In this document: positions 53,028 to 63,785 of the stretch, piece by piece
Layout: every line of letters starts with the position of its first letter
How positions within the stretch are numbered: position 1 is the first letter of the stretch
NCBI GenBank assembly: GCA_030704615.1
Contig: CM060732.1
Coordinates: 16,244,001 to 16,308,000 of the forward strand
Origin: Takakia lepidozioides
Lineage: Eukaryota > Streptophyta > Takakiopsida > Takakiales > Takakiaceae
DNA length: 64,000 nt
Direction: 5' to 3'
The notes under the pieces: generated by a model
Database searches by the model: none
Told to the model about the DNA's origin: nothing
What the model saw: the letters and a program-made list of their open reading frames with translations, nothing else
Position numbers and translations under genes: made by a program

Positions 53028-56000
53028 GTTGGGTTCAGGGAGCGGTACAATAGAGGTGAAGAGGCAACCGGGAAATGGTGTTACATTTGCTCTGACGAAG
53101 AAGTGGAATTAGGAAAAGTGGAATTACACCTGAAGGAGAAACTGCTGCTGCATGGTTTCACTGTGATAGTTTTTGTAGAGTGTCCCCAGGAGTTGACATG
53201 ACACAAACAGAAAAAATGGACCTCCCAGTAGGCAGAGAGATGAAGGAAAATGAGGATAAGCTTCTACCTTCTCCTGGAGAATCTCTAGGAATGGGGCCGC
53301 CACATGGGGAAGGAGGCATTGACTCCCCTGTGGACGGTCTGACTAACAAAAGAATAGGAAGACATGAAGTGGAAGGAAGGCAGCCTTTGTCTGTAGATTC
53401 CAACTGTGAGAAAGTGGAATTGCTTGAGCAGCCTGTTGATGAAGTTATGACCGAGATGGTGGAAGTAGTCACTATGACTAAGGCAGAGAAGGTGGACGTT
53501 TTATTCACTAAGGAGGTCACACAGCAAGCCATAGAGCTTCATCCCACTTCAGAGATGTGCATAGAATCTGGATTTCTCTCTGCTGAAGGGGTGAGCGTTG
53601 ACCCACAAGGCAAACAACACAAGGGTGTCACCAATGCTGGCAGGGCTCGGGAAGGGCTTACTAATGAAGAGATGTTAAAAGGTCTGCCACAAGCTTTTGA
53701 AGGGGTGGTAGGTCCTGAGGACCAAAAGGATGATGTTTTGAATGAGGCAGAACCACTGGAAGTTGTAGTCACCAAGGAGGGTATAGCAAGGCAGCAAAGT
53801 GTGTGCTTGGAGATGGGCAGTAAAGATAGAGATGAAGCTTTGACAGTTGATATGTCCTCCAAAGTCAAAGGGATGGTAGTTGTAGTGGACGAGAATAAGT
53901 TGGACAGAAAGAATTCAGTGGCTGAGGAAGTCTTTGTAGGGCCTTGTAATGCAGCAGCAGTCCAACTGAAACATCTTGAGATAGGGCTAGAAGCCCCCTC
54001 AAAGTTATCGTTAAATGTAGGGACCTCTCAAGTAGCTCTTGACCTTGACTTGGAGAAGCCTCTTCTGTCAGACAGAAATCAGCCGGATGCGGTAGATGGA
54101 ATTGCATGGGTTCCAATGCAATCAAGTGAAATAGGGGCTGCAACACCTGTTATACTGAAGCCTGTTGAACTGGAGGGAGTCAATGTCCAAGGGGATGAAG
54201 AGGATGCAGTTGCCATGAGTGGATATGAGCATGTTCCAATGACTGGAGGGATGGCTGATTTGGAGAGTGTGTCTGTTTCTGTTATTGCAAGCCAGGCCAT
54301 TGCAGAGGACAGCATGAGGGATTTCACAGCCAATGGTAGTCCAGTAGATGAGATTGGTCAGGTCTCAGTGAATGCAAACCTTCCCAATGCAATGAATGGC
54401 ACGGAGCCTCTTCCATCAAATAGAAACAACGAGAAACATTTAGCTCCATCTGTTGATGTGGTAGAAGAACCCACTCAAGTTTCTGAATTGGGTGCAGAAA
54501 TATTAGTGGGTTCTACACCAAGTCTGATAAGTGGGCATTCTATGGGTGCTGTGGAGCCAGTTTCATCTGCGGAGCCAAATTCTAAGGCAGAACCATGGTC
54601 AGTGCCTTCCTCTGTCTTTCTGGGATGATGCACAGCAAGCCCAGGTGTGGTCTCAGATTCTTGTTTTTTGGGGGCTCAAGGGAAGTGTGTTGACTGGATA
54701 AATGCTTTTGTTTGATACTGCCCTGTCCATGGCCGTGTTCACCTCTATATCTGGCATAGCCCTATAGGGAAAGGTCGGTGCTTATGACTGTGTTTAAAGG
54801 CATAGTGACATGTAAAAGGTGCTCTGCTGAATTAGCTATGGAGAGTACATGGCTCACGCCCATGTTCTCTTAGGCTTGCTCTGGCTTTATATAGGCCGCT
54901 GATGTCATTCATTGGGGGGCGGGGGGACCACTGTAGCAGCAAAGTGACAGTGCTTGAAGAACCTTTGACAGCAACAGCTTGTGTTGGCACCACCAAAGGT
55001 TTGCTCCTCATTAGGGTCCCCTCAGTTGCTGTTAGCCTTTCATGTATGTCTGTTCCTTCCAGTTCGATTTTGATTTTAGTTTTCTATGCATTATGAGATA
55101 GGCTTTTCTTTCAGTGGCATGCATTACATGTTGCTTGAAAGTATGTATAGTGTGGGGGTCATTCGCCCACATAAATGGCATGAGTGGGGGATGGGGTTCC
55201 AAAAGAGTTCAGTTATGGCTTTATAGTTTACATGAAGTCCTGCTTTCCATGACTGTCCCCGCTGGTGAGCATCATTGTACATCTTCGAGGCCCAACTCAT
55301 CCTAGAACCGCAAGTTTGCCACTTTCTTCCCCATGCACAATCACAGAAAACCACAGTAAAATGTGTCTGTGATCAGTCCTTATGGCTGTGTTTTATACCT
55401 CCAGATTGTATTTCTTTCTCTCAGATGGGGTGGCCCAGGACATTCCAGTCAAAGTAGTGTGGAGCAAACTGACAAACCTACTACACTAAATTGGAAGGCA
55501 ATGGATGCTATACCATTGGCACAAGTGGAAGCTGTGAATGCTGTGGCTAGGTTTCATATAACAGTGCCCTGATATGACAGGAGCAACTGGAGTGAATGTA
55601 GCAGGCGAGGGTAACAGCACTTTAATGGGAAGGCCAAGTTCTGTGGAGCCCAAATCAAGAGAGAAGAAGAGAGCTCGTATGCAAGAGCCAGCAACAGTCA
55701 TGGCTCAAGTGCCCACAGCTGCTGGAGAGACACCATGTGTGTCTTCAGGGCCTTTGGTGGTCATGCCAGTAAATCCGATGCCACCAGATCCCAATGACGT
55801 TTCTTGCTATGCAACTCTGGGTCCTTCTGTTGCACCATCTCACTTTGTGTTTCATAGTTCTGCCCAGGCTACTGGGATTCAGCTTCGGGTGGACACTGAG
55901 AAGCAACTGCAACAGGCACAAACTAGTGCACAAGACGCAATGGTGACTGCAACCTCAGCCCTTGCCCAAAGCCATGTTGCATGGGCGCGCATTCAATCTC

Positions 56001-59000
56001 AGGATCCTTCAGATCTAGGGGCTGCGCGGGAGGCGCAGATAGCTTCGTTAGCAGCAACTGTTGCAGCTGCTGCATCAGTTGCCAAGGCTGCTGTTGAGGC
56101 TGCTAAAGCTATTGCGGAGGCTTCCACTGAAGCTTTCATGCAGGCTGGTCTAAGTCATGAGGGAGCTGTGATGCGAGGTTCAATTGGGTCTGGATTCATA
56201 TCACCTCAGCTTGCATTTGAGAGCACCCGGAACAGGGACCAGCAACCATCGCAGGTACGTGCTTTTGTCATGCATCAATGTTATCTCATCTTTTGTGGGT
56301 CCTTATATTTAGTAAGTAACTATGGCCCCCATTTAACCTACCGATAGGTTGAATTCTGGTTGCTGTAAATAGCATCAATTTGCAAGGGCATCAGTACTTG
56401 GGTTGGTTCTAGTGATGGAGATCCGTGCAGTTGGGGGAAGTTCCATATAATAGATGATTTGTTAACCCCCTAACCTGCACTGTTAGTTACAGGTGGAGTC
56501 CAACCTCGGATATTCTCTTCACCTAGCCAGAGGTGCTCAGTCAAATGGTCTGATGGTCAAATGGTCAGGGGGTGTGGGTAACCCTGTTAGAAGGGTCCAT
56601 TAAAATTTGGAGTGGTCTGCACAGTGCAGAATTATTGAAATAAACACAGATGGTGATGGCTGGTTACTTGAGATGGTGGGATGGTGATGGCTACGGGTCA
56701 CTCAGTAAAGATGAGGGACAGGACTGCACGTCTCATCCACGAAGGAAATTTAGACTTTTATAAACCATGATCTCAAGTTTGAAGAACCACTGTATAATTC
56801 TGAGGCCTGCATTTTGCCTGGTAGGCTGGGTGTTGTGCTTAGACCCTGGATAATATTCTTCAAAGACTGGAAACTTGTGAGTGACGTTGTATAGAGCCCA
56901 CCCCTGACTGGGTCAATAAGGGAAGTGGCTCTTGTTTAAGCTGGCTTCTGCCAAGTTTTTTCTCTCTCTCTTTTGATGTCATATATTTTTTCATTCTTAA
57001 TGGCATTCATTCTGTTATGAGAGGCTGGTTCCTGGTAGCTTTTATTTAGACTGTAGTTGTTGTGGGCTAGCTGCTATAAGAAATGAAAGGGCCTCTTGTG
57101 GTCCATACAATGGTTGTCACTGGTTACTGGTCTCAGATGTACAGAGAGAGATAAACTCCTTGGCTAGCAGTTTTCCCCTGCAGTAGCCAGTTGGCTATAG
57201 AACCTGCACCTAGTTTGACTGGTGTGGAATGCAAAGATTCAAGGAGGGATAGACAAGAAGGGGAGGGTGGGGGGAAGGAAAATGAGCTTATATTTGCCTT
57301 TTGCAGGTGGCACGTGGGAGCCTGTCTGCTGCTGCCAGAGGAAAAGCTAGGAAGAAAGCCACAACAGCTACTGTGGATACACTAGATGCGGTGGCCCAAG
57401 CAGCTGGATTGGCAGCAGAAGCTGCGTCACAAGCAGGAGCTGTTATAGCTACAGGGAACCCCCTTCTGCAGGCAGCGGGCATGGAGGGGTTCTGGAAGAC
57501 CACAGCAGAGGGGGAAGCAAATCAGCAGGGAGAAAGGGGAGTTTCCAAGAAAGGATTGTCTCATAAGGGGAAGGGAGTTAAAGGGACACCCTGTGTGAAT
57601 GGAACCACCCAAAAGCAGATAGATTCACCCCCAACAAAACCACACAAGAAGATAAATAATGCGAAGGCCAAGGAAGCTTCAGTGAAGAAAGACGGACCCA
57701 AGGCTGTATATGAAGACCAAGCAAAGGATTCTCAGATGCCAGATTTCATGGAGCTTGGATTTGGCAGTAACCCTAGAGAGAATTCAGAGATTATCGGAGA
57801 GGGATCAGTTGTTGAGGTCAGTGATTTTCATTGGCCAAGGCGCCTGGCAAGACTGTTATTTATTGTTCTAGATGGAAAAAGTGTATACTTTGGGGGATGA
57901 TGTTCTTGTTTAGGGTGACTCGGCAGGTTTGACCACAACTCTTGTCGAACAGTGCTGTTCACGAGAGGATGGTTTGTTCAGGAGTGGATAATGGTACCTC
58001 GGTCACCTCCATTTCTTAAACTGCTTAACATGTTAAACCTAAGATATCCTGTGCATGCAGGTCATGTCTGAAGAAGAGGGCCTGCGCGGTGGTTGGTTTT
58101 CTGGGAAGGTCCTTGTGATGACAGAAAAAGAAGCTTTGGTGGTTTATGATGAGCTCCTTACGGATGATGGTCTCTCTCTCTCTCTCTCTCTCTCTCCCGG
58201 AGAGAAACCCACTTATGTCTTTTTCCTGGATGTCAAAAAGGCTTATGACACAGTGTGGAGGGATGGCCTATGGTTCCGCCTCTGGTCTTGTGGGATCAAG
58301 GGAAAGATGTGGAGAGTTGTCCACAACTTGTATGCTCACACCAAAAGCTGTGTCACTGTTAACGGACAGAAGTCCAACTTCTTTGACATAGACCAAGGTG
58401 TAGCTCAAGGATGTACTCTCTCCCCTCTGCTCTTCAATGTTTTCATCAATCAACTCCTCGAGGATGTGGAAAGTGAGGGATTTGGGTTAAGGGTGGGTGA
58501 TACCACCATACCAGCCCTTATGTTTGCGGATGACTTCGCAGGCATAGGGGAGACTCCAACCAATCTCCAGGAGTTGATTGATTGCGCGAAGAGATACTTT
58601 GATCTTTGGGGGCTAGAGGCTAATGTCAGCAAATGTGCAGTGGTAGCATTCAACGACAGAGGAGAGGGAGGAAGTGATCTTAAGTGGCAGTGGGGTAGCC
58701 AAGAGATCCCGGTCCTCCCTTCCTACACTTACCTGGGCGTTGAGTTCTCCTCCAATTGTAATTGGGATGCACATATCCGGAAAGTTGTTCAAACTGGCAA
58801 GGGCAAAGCTCTGGGGCTCACTAAATTTTTCCACTGCAGAGGGGTCAACTCTGAGGTTAAGAAAACCATGCTTTGTCGCGTTATTAGACCTGCCTTGGAG
58901 TACGGATCTGCTATATGGGTTGATAACTCCAACCAGGCTAAGTCTCTAGAATCCATTCAAGTGGGGGTGCTTAAGGAGTGTATGTCAGCATGCTCCAAAA

Positions 59001-62000
59001 CAGCCAATGTGGCTGTTCGGGGTGAGTTTGGCGTTCCGTCCTTAAGCTCCTGACGAGATGAATTCAAGGTCAGATGGTGGGGTCAGCTGCAACATATGCC
59101 CAACACCAGATATCCTAAGTTAATCGACTCTATATCTTGGAAACAGGACCGCCCTGTCAAACAGGCTAAGTCCTGGCAGAAGAGAGTAGAAGAGATCCTC
59201 AAGGACCTGGACCTGGATCCGCAAGTCTTGACCCTGCTGGATAAATCTGACTTAGAGGCTGTAGTGTCCAAAGCCATGTCTGTTGCCATGAGATTGTCTG
59301 ATGAAAATGAAGTTAGGCAGAAAACTTCCCTGAACTTGTTTCCAGTCTGTGACATGGGGGAGGACATCTTGGATGACCTCAAGGGTCTACCCACTCTCGG
59401 CACTAGACTGAAATTTAAACTCAGGGCAGGAAGCCTACCTTTGAACAGCAAACAGAAGCAGAGAGGAAAGGGAGAGTGCAATTGCCCGTTGTGTGGGCAA
59501 TCTGAAGACAGTATTCATTTTCTGATACACTGTCCGGGGTTCTCTCACCAAAGAGACGCTCTCTTCAAATCTATTAAGGGAATTGTGCCTGTACCCCTGT
59601 TTACCAACTTTGAAAGTCTCGAGGCTGAGCCAAAAGCCCAGGCCCTCCTGAGGCCTAGTTTTTGGGCAAATCACACACAGCAGATTGATGCTTGTGTGAA
59701 GGGATTTCTAGAGGATATCTGGAAAACCCGGATTAATTCTTTATATGGAGGTAAGTCTTACTACCAACGTCAGCCCCTGACAGAGGTAGGTTCTGTCCCT
59801 TTTGTTCCCGCTCAAACTGGGCGCGGGGTCAATGGCCACAAGGCTACGGCAAACAACGTCTTATGAGTACAATCTCTCTCTATTTTTCTAGCCTAGGACA
59901 TGGGTGATGCCATCATGGATGACCTCAAGACTTTACCCACTCTAGGCACTAGACTGAAATTTAAACTCAGGGCGGAAAGCCTACCTTTGAACAGCAAACA
60001 GATGCAGGGAGGAAAGGGGGATTGCAAATGCCCGTTGTGTGGGCAACCTGAAGACAATATCCACTTTCTGATTCATAGTCCTGGGTACTCTCACCAGAGA
60101 GACACCCTCGTCAAATCCATCAAAGAATGGTTTCTGTACCTCTGTAAACCAACTCTGAAAATCTCGAGGCTGAGCCAAAAGCCCAGGCCCTTTTGGGATC
60201 TAGTTATTGGGCAAATCACACACAGCAGGTTGATGTTTGTGTGAAGGGATTTCTAGGGGATATCTGGAAACCTTGGATCAATTGTCTGTTTCAAGGTAAG
60301 TCACACTACCGGCATCAGTCCCTGACAAAGGTAGTTCCTGTCCCTTTGTGTTCCGCTCAAACTGGGCGCAGGGGTCAATGGCCACAAGGCTACGGCAAAC
60401 AACATCTTATGAGTGCATTCCTTTTGTAGCCTAGGGAAGCAAAGTAATCTCTCTTTTCCAGCTCTGTTTTTCGCTATCCCGTTAGTGGAGGACTACATTG
60501 AGTACACTTGTCTCTCTTGCCCCCAGCCTCAGAGCTTGTGATGGGGAAAACCTTGTGATCCATTGCGGAACTCTTACTGTGCTCCCCTACAGAAGCCTCT
60601 TTGGTGCTATATGTTGTTGGGATTGTCATTCAGCTACTTGCTTCTCAGGATCAACCATCCCTAGGGAGCAGCTCTGGCAATCTCTGGCCAAAATGCCAAC
60701 TCATGTTGAACTTTGTTGAATGATGATGCATATTTAGCATACAATTCTATATAATCTTAGGGTACCTTTCCATCTAAACCCCACTCCCCCAGGATTCGCT
60801 ATTTGGAATAATGGGTGATCACCAAAAAATAGTGGGTAAAGGGTTTCCATCTACCCAAGCATAGTGGGCACCCACTATTGGGAAATGCTGGCTAGCACTG
60901 GGAGGTTGTGTTGACAACGCGGTTACTGCAGCCAAAAGCCCACAAAGTTGCTCACCTACTATAGGGGGTGCAATGACCTACATGTTCCGGTGATCTTGAA
61001 ATAGTTGGTGCCCACTCTCCTGGTTGGTTGGGGGGCGCACCCACCAGCAGAGTGGGTGAGTAGGTGTAGATGGAATGGCACCCTTAGCTTCCATTGCTGG
61101 CACTTACAGACCAGAGATCATTGGATGAGCATAGTCCAGCATGATTATCTGGGATGTGAATCCTTTGCTCTTCAATCCAGTTCTGGAGATGTTTAGTATG
61201 AGCAGCTTAAGTAGGCTTGATTGTTTGATGTTAATCACAATTTGCGCAAGTAGCAGGAACCTACTATTTGTTTGATTCTGATAGATCATAAAATTTGTTT
61301 TAAGTATTCTTCGTGAGTTTGGAACTAGGACTTTCCTTCTGGCCTGCATAATATCTTTGCAATGATATGCCAAATTCCTATTATGAAGATGTGGCTCTCT
61401 TGCTTCAGGGGCTTCCAAGCTCAAAGAGTGGTTTCCACTCAGTGCTTCAGTAGGGGAATTGTCTGGCACTTGGCGACAAATGCGCCCAGTTCACCCTTTC
61501 AGCTTTGTTGAGGAAGCTGGCTCAAGGAAGCGACGCCGTGTAGCCATGGGCTCTCAAGCCTGGAAGATAGGAGACCATGTGGATGCCTTCATCCAGGATG
61601 GGTAAGAGACTCTCTCTCTCTCTCTCTCTCTGTGTGTTAAGGCTACGGCAAACAACGTCTTATGAGTACATTCTCTCTCTCTGTTCCGCTCAAACAGTGA
61701 AATCAACTCAAACCACCATGGTGGTAATGACAGGAGATTCTGGTTGGCCCTTCAACGTTTGTACAAGCTGAAAAACTGTCAGCAAGTACAAGCGCTGAAG
61801 ACTACTAAGGGTGCAGTGGTGACTTCAACGGTTGACATTGTCAAAACCTTTGAACCCACTACAGTATCCTTGGCAGAACTTCTAGGTCTAACAGTGAGGG
61901 TCCTCTGAAGAATGGAAGGACACAATTGGAAAAACTGTTCCTATTATTCAAAACAGCCCTAATGAACTGGAGTATATTTCAAAGGCTTACAACGCTCTCG

Positions 62001-63785
62001 TTAGTTCTTCTGAGATTGTGGAAGCAAGTGAGCATTTAAACGGATATAAAGCTGGTGGACCTGATGGCATAGTCAACGAGCTTGTCAAGCACGGTGGCGA
62101 TCCCATGATAGAGGCCCTAGTTCTCCTCTTTAACCTTATTTGGAAGACTGAAATGATCCCCTTTCACTGGTGACAGGGGGTCATTGTCAATCTATACAAG
62201 AAGGGTGACAGAGAAGAACCGAGGAACTACCGTGGCATCACGCTCCTCAATGCTGTTGGCAAGATATTTTGCAGAGTTATAAGTACTCGGCTCGAGGTTG
62301 ATCTGGAATCTAGAGGTTGTTTCCACGAAGGCCAAGCTGGCTTTCGGTGAAACAGGGGCTGTGTGGATCATATCTTCACTCTAAACCAGATTATCCAGGG
62401 AAGGAAAAAAGAACAGAAACCCACTTATGTTTTTTTCTTGGATGTCAAAAAGGCTTATGACACAGTGTGGAGAGATGGTCTATGGCTCCGCCTCTGGTCA
62501 TGTGGGATCAAGGGAAAGATGTGGAGAGTTGTCCATAACTTGTATGCTCACACCAAAAGTTGTGTCACTGTTAATGGACAGAAGTCTAACTTCTTTGACA
62601 TAGACCAAGGTGTAGCTCAAGGATGTACCCTCTCCCCTCTGCTCTTCAATGTTTTCATCAATCAACTCCTCGAGGATGTGGAAAGTGAGGGATTGGGGTT
62701 AAGGGTGGGTGATGCCACCATACCAGCCCTTATGATTGCGTATGACTTCGCAGGCATAGGGGATACTCCTTCCAACCTCCAGGAGTTGATTGACTCCAAC
62801 CAGGCGAAGTCTCTAGAATCCATTCAAGTGGGGGTGCTTAAGGAGTGCATGTCAGCATGCTCCAAAACAGCCAATGTGGCTGTTTGGGGTGAGTTTGGCA
62901 TCCCTTCCTTAAGCTCCCGATGAGATGAATTCAAGGTCAGATGGTGGGTTCAGCTGCAACACATGTCCAACACCAGATATCCTAAGTTAATGGACTCTAT
63001 ATCTTGGAAACAGGACCGCCCTGTCAAACAGGCTAAGTCCTGGCAGAAGAGAGTAGAAGAGATTCTCAAGGATCTGAATCTGGATCCGCAAGTCTTGACC
63101 CTGCTGGATAAATCTGACTTAGAGGCTGTAGTGTCCAAAGCCATGTCTGTTGCCAGGAAATTGTCTGATGAAAATGAAGTTAGGCAGAAAACTTCCCTGA
63201 ACTTGTTTCCAGTCTGTGACATGGGGGAGGACATCATGGATGACCTCAAGGGTCTACCCACTCTCGGCAGGAAGCCTACCTTTGAACAGCAAACAGAAGC
63301 AGAGAGGAAAGGGAGAGTGCAATTGCCCGTTGTGTGGGCAACCCGAAGACAATATTCATTCTCTCTAGTCCTACTACTGGAGTGAGCCCTCAGAAAGGTA
63401 GTGTATGTTCCCTCTTGTTCCGCCCGAACCGGGCACAGGGTCTGTGGCCACAAGGCTACGGCAAACTTCTTATGAGTACATTCTCTTGCTCTCTCTCCCT
63501 CTTTCCTTTTCTCAATGATAGTCATGCTTTCTGTATAATATTAAGCTCCACACTTCCTGACAGTTCCTGACAAAGCTTTTCATGCTATGAGAGTGTTGGG
63601 GATTTATCACCGTCAAGCTACAGCCTCCGTGACTTTAACATTGTAATCATATCCATTTGAGTCTTACACAAAGTTTCAAGTTTCCTGAACCCAACATGTA
63701 CTGTGTTTTGACTTCAGGTGGTGGGAAGGCGTTGTGAAAGAACTGAATGACGTGGATGAAAGCAAGATCACTGTTTACTTTCCAG
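53028..63785 (+). CDS. Agenet-domain protein gene, orthologue of Arabidopsis G2484-1 type (partial, continues right)
   Basis: Exons recognised: about 53100-54600, about 55424-56254, 57307-57816, 58061-58169, 61409-61601 and 63718-63785. Phases join cleanly where I could test them (58169 to 61409: GAT GAT G/GG GCT; 61601 to 63718: GAT GG/G TGG). Ala-rich helices and the pair of Agenet segments match the plant G2484-1 family of large nuclear proteins; Agenet is a Tudor-like fold that binds modified or unmodified histone tails. The gene is probably functional in outline, but its introns have been invaded by LINEs and a MITE. The 5' end is not identified. The Agenet region is cut by the window edge. 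Confidence 0.8.
53100..54600 (+). CDS. Agenet gene: long acidic N-terminal exon
   Basis: The open frame runs without interruption to a TGA at 54626-54628. It is acidic, Val/Glu/Ser-rich and of low complexity (DLPVGREMKENEDKLLPSPG, ILVGSTPSLISGHSMGAVEP), as expected of the disordered N-terminal half of this family. Frame-consistent sequence extends upstream of 53180 (GITPEGETAAAWFHCDSF). A donor ATG/GTCAGT near 54598 could end the exon before the stop. The exact borders are uncertain. Confidence 0.55.
55424..56254 (+). CDS. Agenet gene: exon(s) with alanine-rich helices
   Basis: The acceptor TTTCTCTCAG is followed by GGPGHSSQSSVEQTDKP. A frame change near 55570 is unresolved (small shift or missed boundary). 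From 55574 the frame reads GATGVNVAGEG, then QLRVDTEKQLQQAQTSAQDA, SALAQSHVAWARIQSQ, and ATVAAAASVAKAAVEAAKAI, ending QQPSQ with donor GTACGT at 56255. The helix pattern SALAHSQ.W..I...A..A...AAAASVAKAA is a hallmark of the G2484-1 family. Confidence 0.75.
56255..57306 (+). other. Agenet gene intron
   Basis: GTACGT to TTTTGCAG, about 1.05 kb, with pyrimidine-rich stretches and no recognisable transposon. Confidence 0.6.
57307..57816 (+). CDS. Agenet gene: second helical exon
   Basis: A 510-nt exon, flanked by TTTTGCAG and GTCAGT. It encodes KATTATVDTLDAVAQAAGLA, then AEAASQAGAVIATGNPLL and MEGFWKT, followed by a Lys-rich tail (KGKGVKGTPCVNGTTQ, KPHKKINNAKAKEA). The order LAAEA.SQAG.I...G.P......GFWK is characteristic of this family. 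It is uninterrupted and in frame with the next exon. Confidence 0.8.
58061..58169 (+). CDS. Agenet gene: first Agenet half-domain exon
   Basis: The acceptor is GCATGCAG. The exon encodes VMSEEEGLRGGWFSGKVLVM and TEKEALVVYDELLTDD, matching the opening of an Agenet domain (V......LRG.WF.AKV......V.Y..L..DD). It ends GATGATG with the donor GT followed at once by (CT)n. The next exon supplies GGGCTTCC, restoring frame. The open reading that runs from here into the LINE is an artefact of unspliced reading. Confidence 0.8.
58171..58198. repeat. (TC)n microsatellite at the splice donor
   Basis: About 13 TC units begin one base after the donor GT start and abut the 5' junction of LINE copy 2. Confidence 0.85.
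58199..59882 (+). mobile_element. LINE copy 2, 5'-truncated, nearly identical to copy 1
   Basis: It begins within the reverse transcriptase (KPTYVFFLDVKKAYDTVWRD) and runs through FADD (ALMFADDFAGIG) to the TGA at about 59051. It continues through the zinc motif (NCPLCGQSEDSIHF) to 59866 and ends CTTATGAGTACAATCTCTCT. The translations of copies 1 and 2 differ at only a few residues. Orientation is opposite to copy 1. The shared TGA shows both derive from the same inactive or readthrough master. Confidence 0.9.
59893..60425 (+). mobile_element. Older LINE 3' fragment
   Basis: It starts within the C-terminal region (GDAIMDDLKTLPTLGTRLKF), contains KCPLCGQPEDNIHFLIHSPG and frame shifts, and ends GGCTACGGCAAACAACATCT. 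It is clearly more diverged than copies 1 and 2. Confidence 0.8.
60426..60756 (+). other. Intron sequence between the LINE fragment and the MITE
   Basis: No gene, RNA gene or repeat is recognised. Confidence 0.5.
60757..61086. mobile_element. Tourist-like MITE with TTA target duplication
   Basis: Left end GGGTACCTTTCCATCTA (60760) and right end TAGATGGAATGGCACCC (ending 61083) are imperfect inverted repeats. TTA flanks both sides (60757-60759 and 61084-61086). The length is about 324 bp with no coding capacity. A TTA duplication and short TIRs fit PIF/Harbinger-derived Tourist elements. Confidence 0.75.
61409..61601 (+). CDS. Agenet gene: linker exon between Agenet halves
   Basis: The exon encodes ASKLKEWFPLSASVGELSGT, RQMRPVHPFSFVEEAGSRKR, RRVAMGSQAWKIGDHVDAFI and QDG. 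The order KLKEW...R.RP......G.RKRRR.A......W..GD.VDA...D is the conserved second half of the family. Acceptor TTGCTTCAG, donor GG/GTAAGA. It is intact. Confidence 0.85.
61676..63490 (+). mobile_element. LINE copy 3, damaged
   Basis: It begins around CTCAAACCACCATGGTGGTA, corresponding to the middle of the long frame in copy 1, and has stops (for example TGG to TGA at 62172) and frame shifts. Within the reverse transcriptase FADD reads IAYDF, so the catalytic site is lost. A deletion joins LQELID directly to SNQAKSLES. The 3' part has another small deletion and ends GGCTACGGCAAACTTCTTAT. It is older than copies 1 and 2. Confidence 0.85.
63491..63717 (+). other. Intron remainder before the last exon
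   Basis: TC-rich at its start (63481-63510), otherwise unremarkable, ending with the acceptor GACTTCAG. Confidence 0.45.
63718..63785 (+). CDS. Agenet gene: last exon in the window
   Basis: The exon encodes WWEGVVKELNDVDESKITVY then FP, with donor GTATTC at 63786. W.EGV..E......TV.FP is the second Agenet strand set that follows VDAF.QD in this family. The next exon should lie just beyond; CTTTCCAG at about 63968-63975 may be its acceptor, but the 25 remaining bases are too few to judge. Confidence 0.8.

Larger units (their letters stand above)
58170..61408 (+). other. Agenet gene intron invaded by LINEs and a MITE
   Basis: The intron begins GTCTCTCTCT and ends TTGCTTCAG. It contains a (TC)n run, LINE copy 2, an older LINE fragment and a Tourist-like MITE. 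The donor has no purine at position 3, which is weak for a plant donor. Confidence 0.7.
61602..63717 (+). other. Agenet gene intron containing LINE copy 3
   Basis: GTAAGAGA(CT)n to GACTTCAG. A ~43-bp scrap of LINE 3' end (GGCTACGGCAAACAACGTCT) follows the CT run, then LINE copy 3. Confidence 0.75.

Noticed and set aside
58268-59481. Minus-strand frames within LINE copy 2 (and the plus-strand ones within copy 1)
   Set aside because: They are antisense shadows of the reverse transcriptase and C-terminal frames. They appear in both copies only because the copies are nearly identical.
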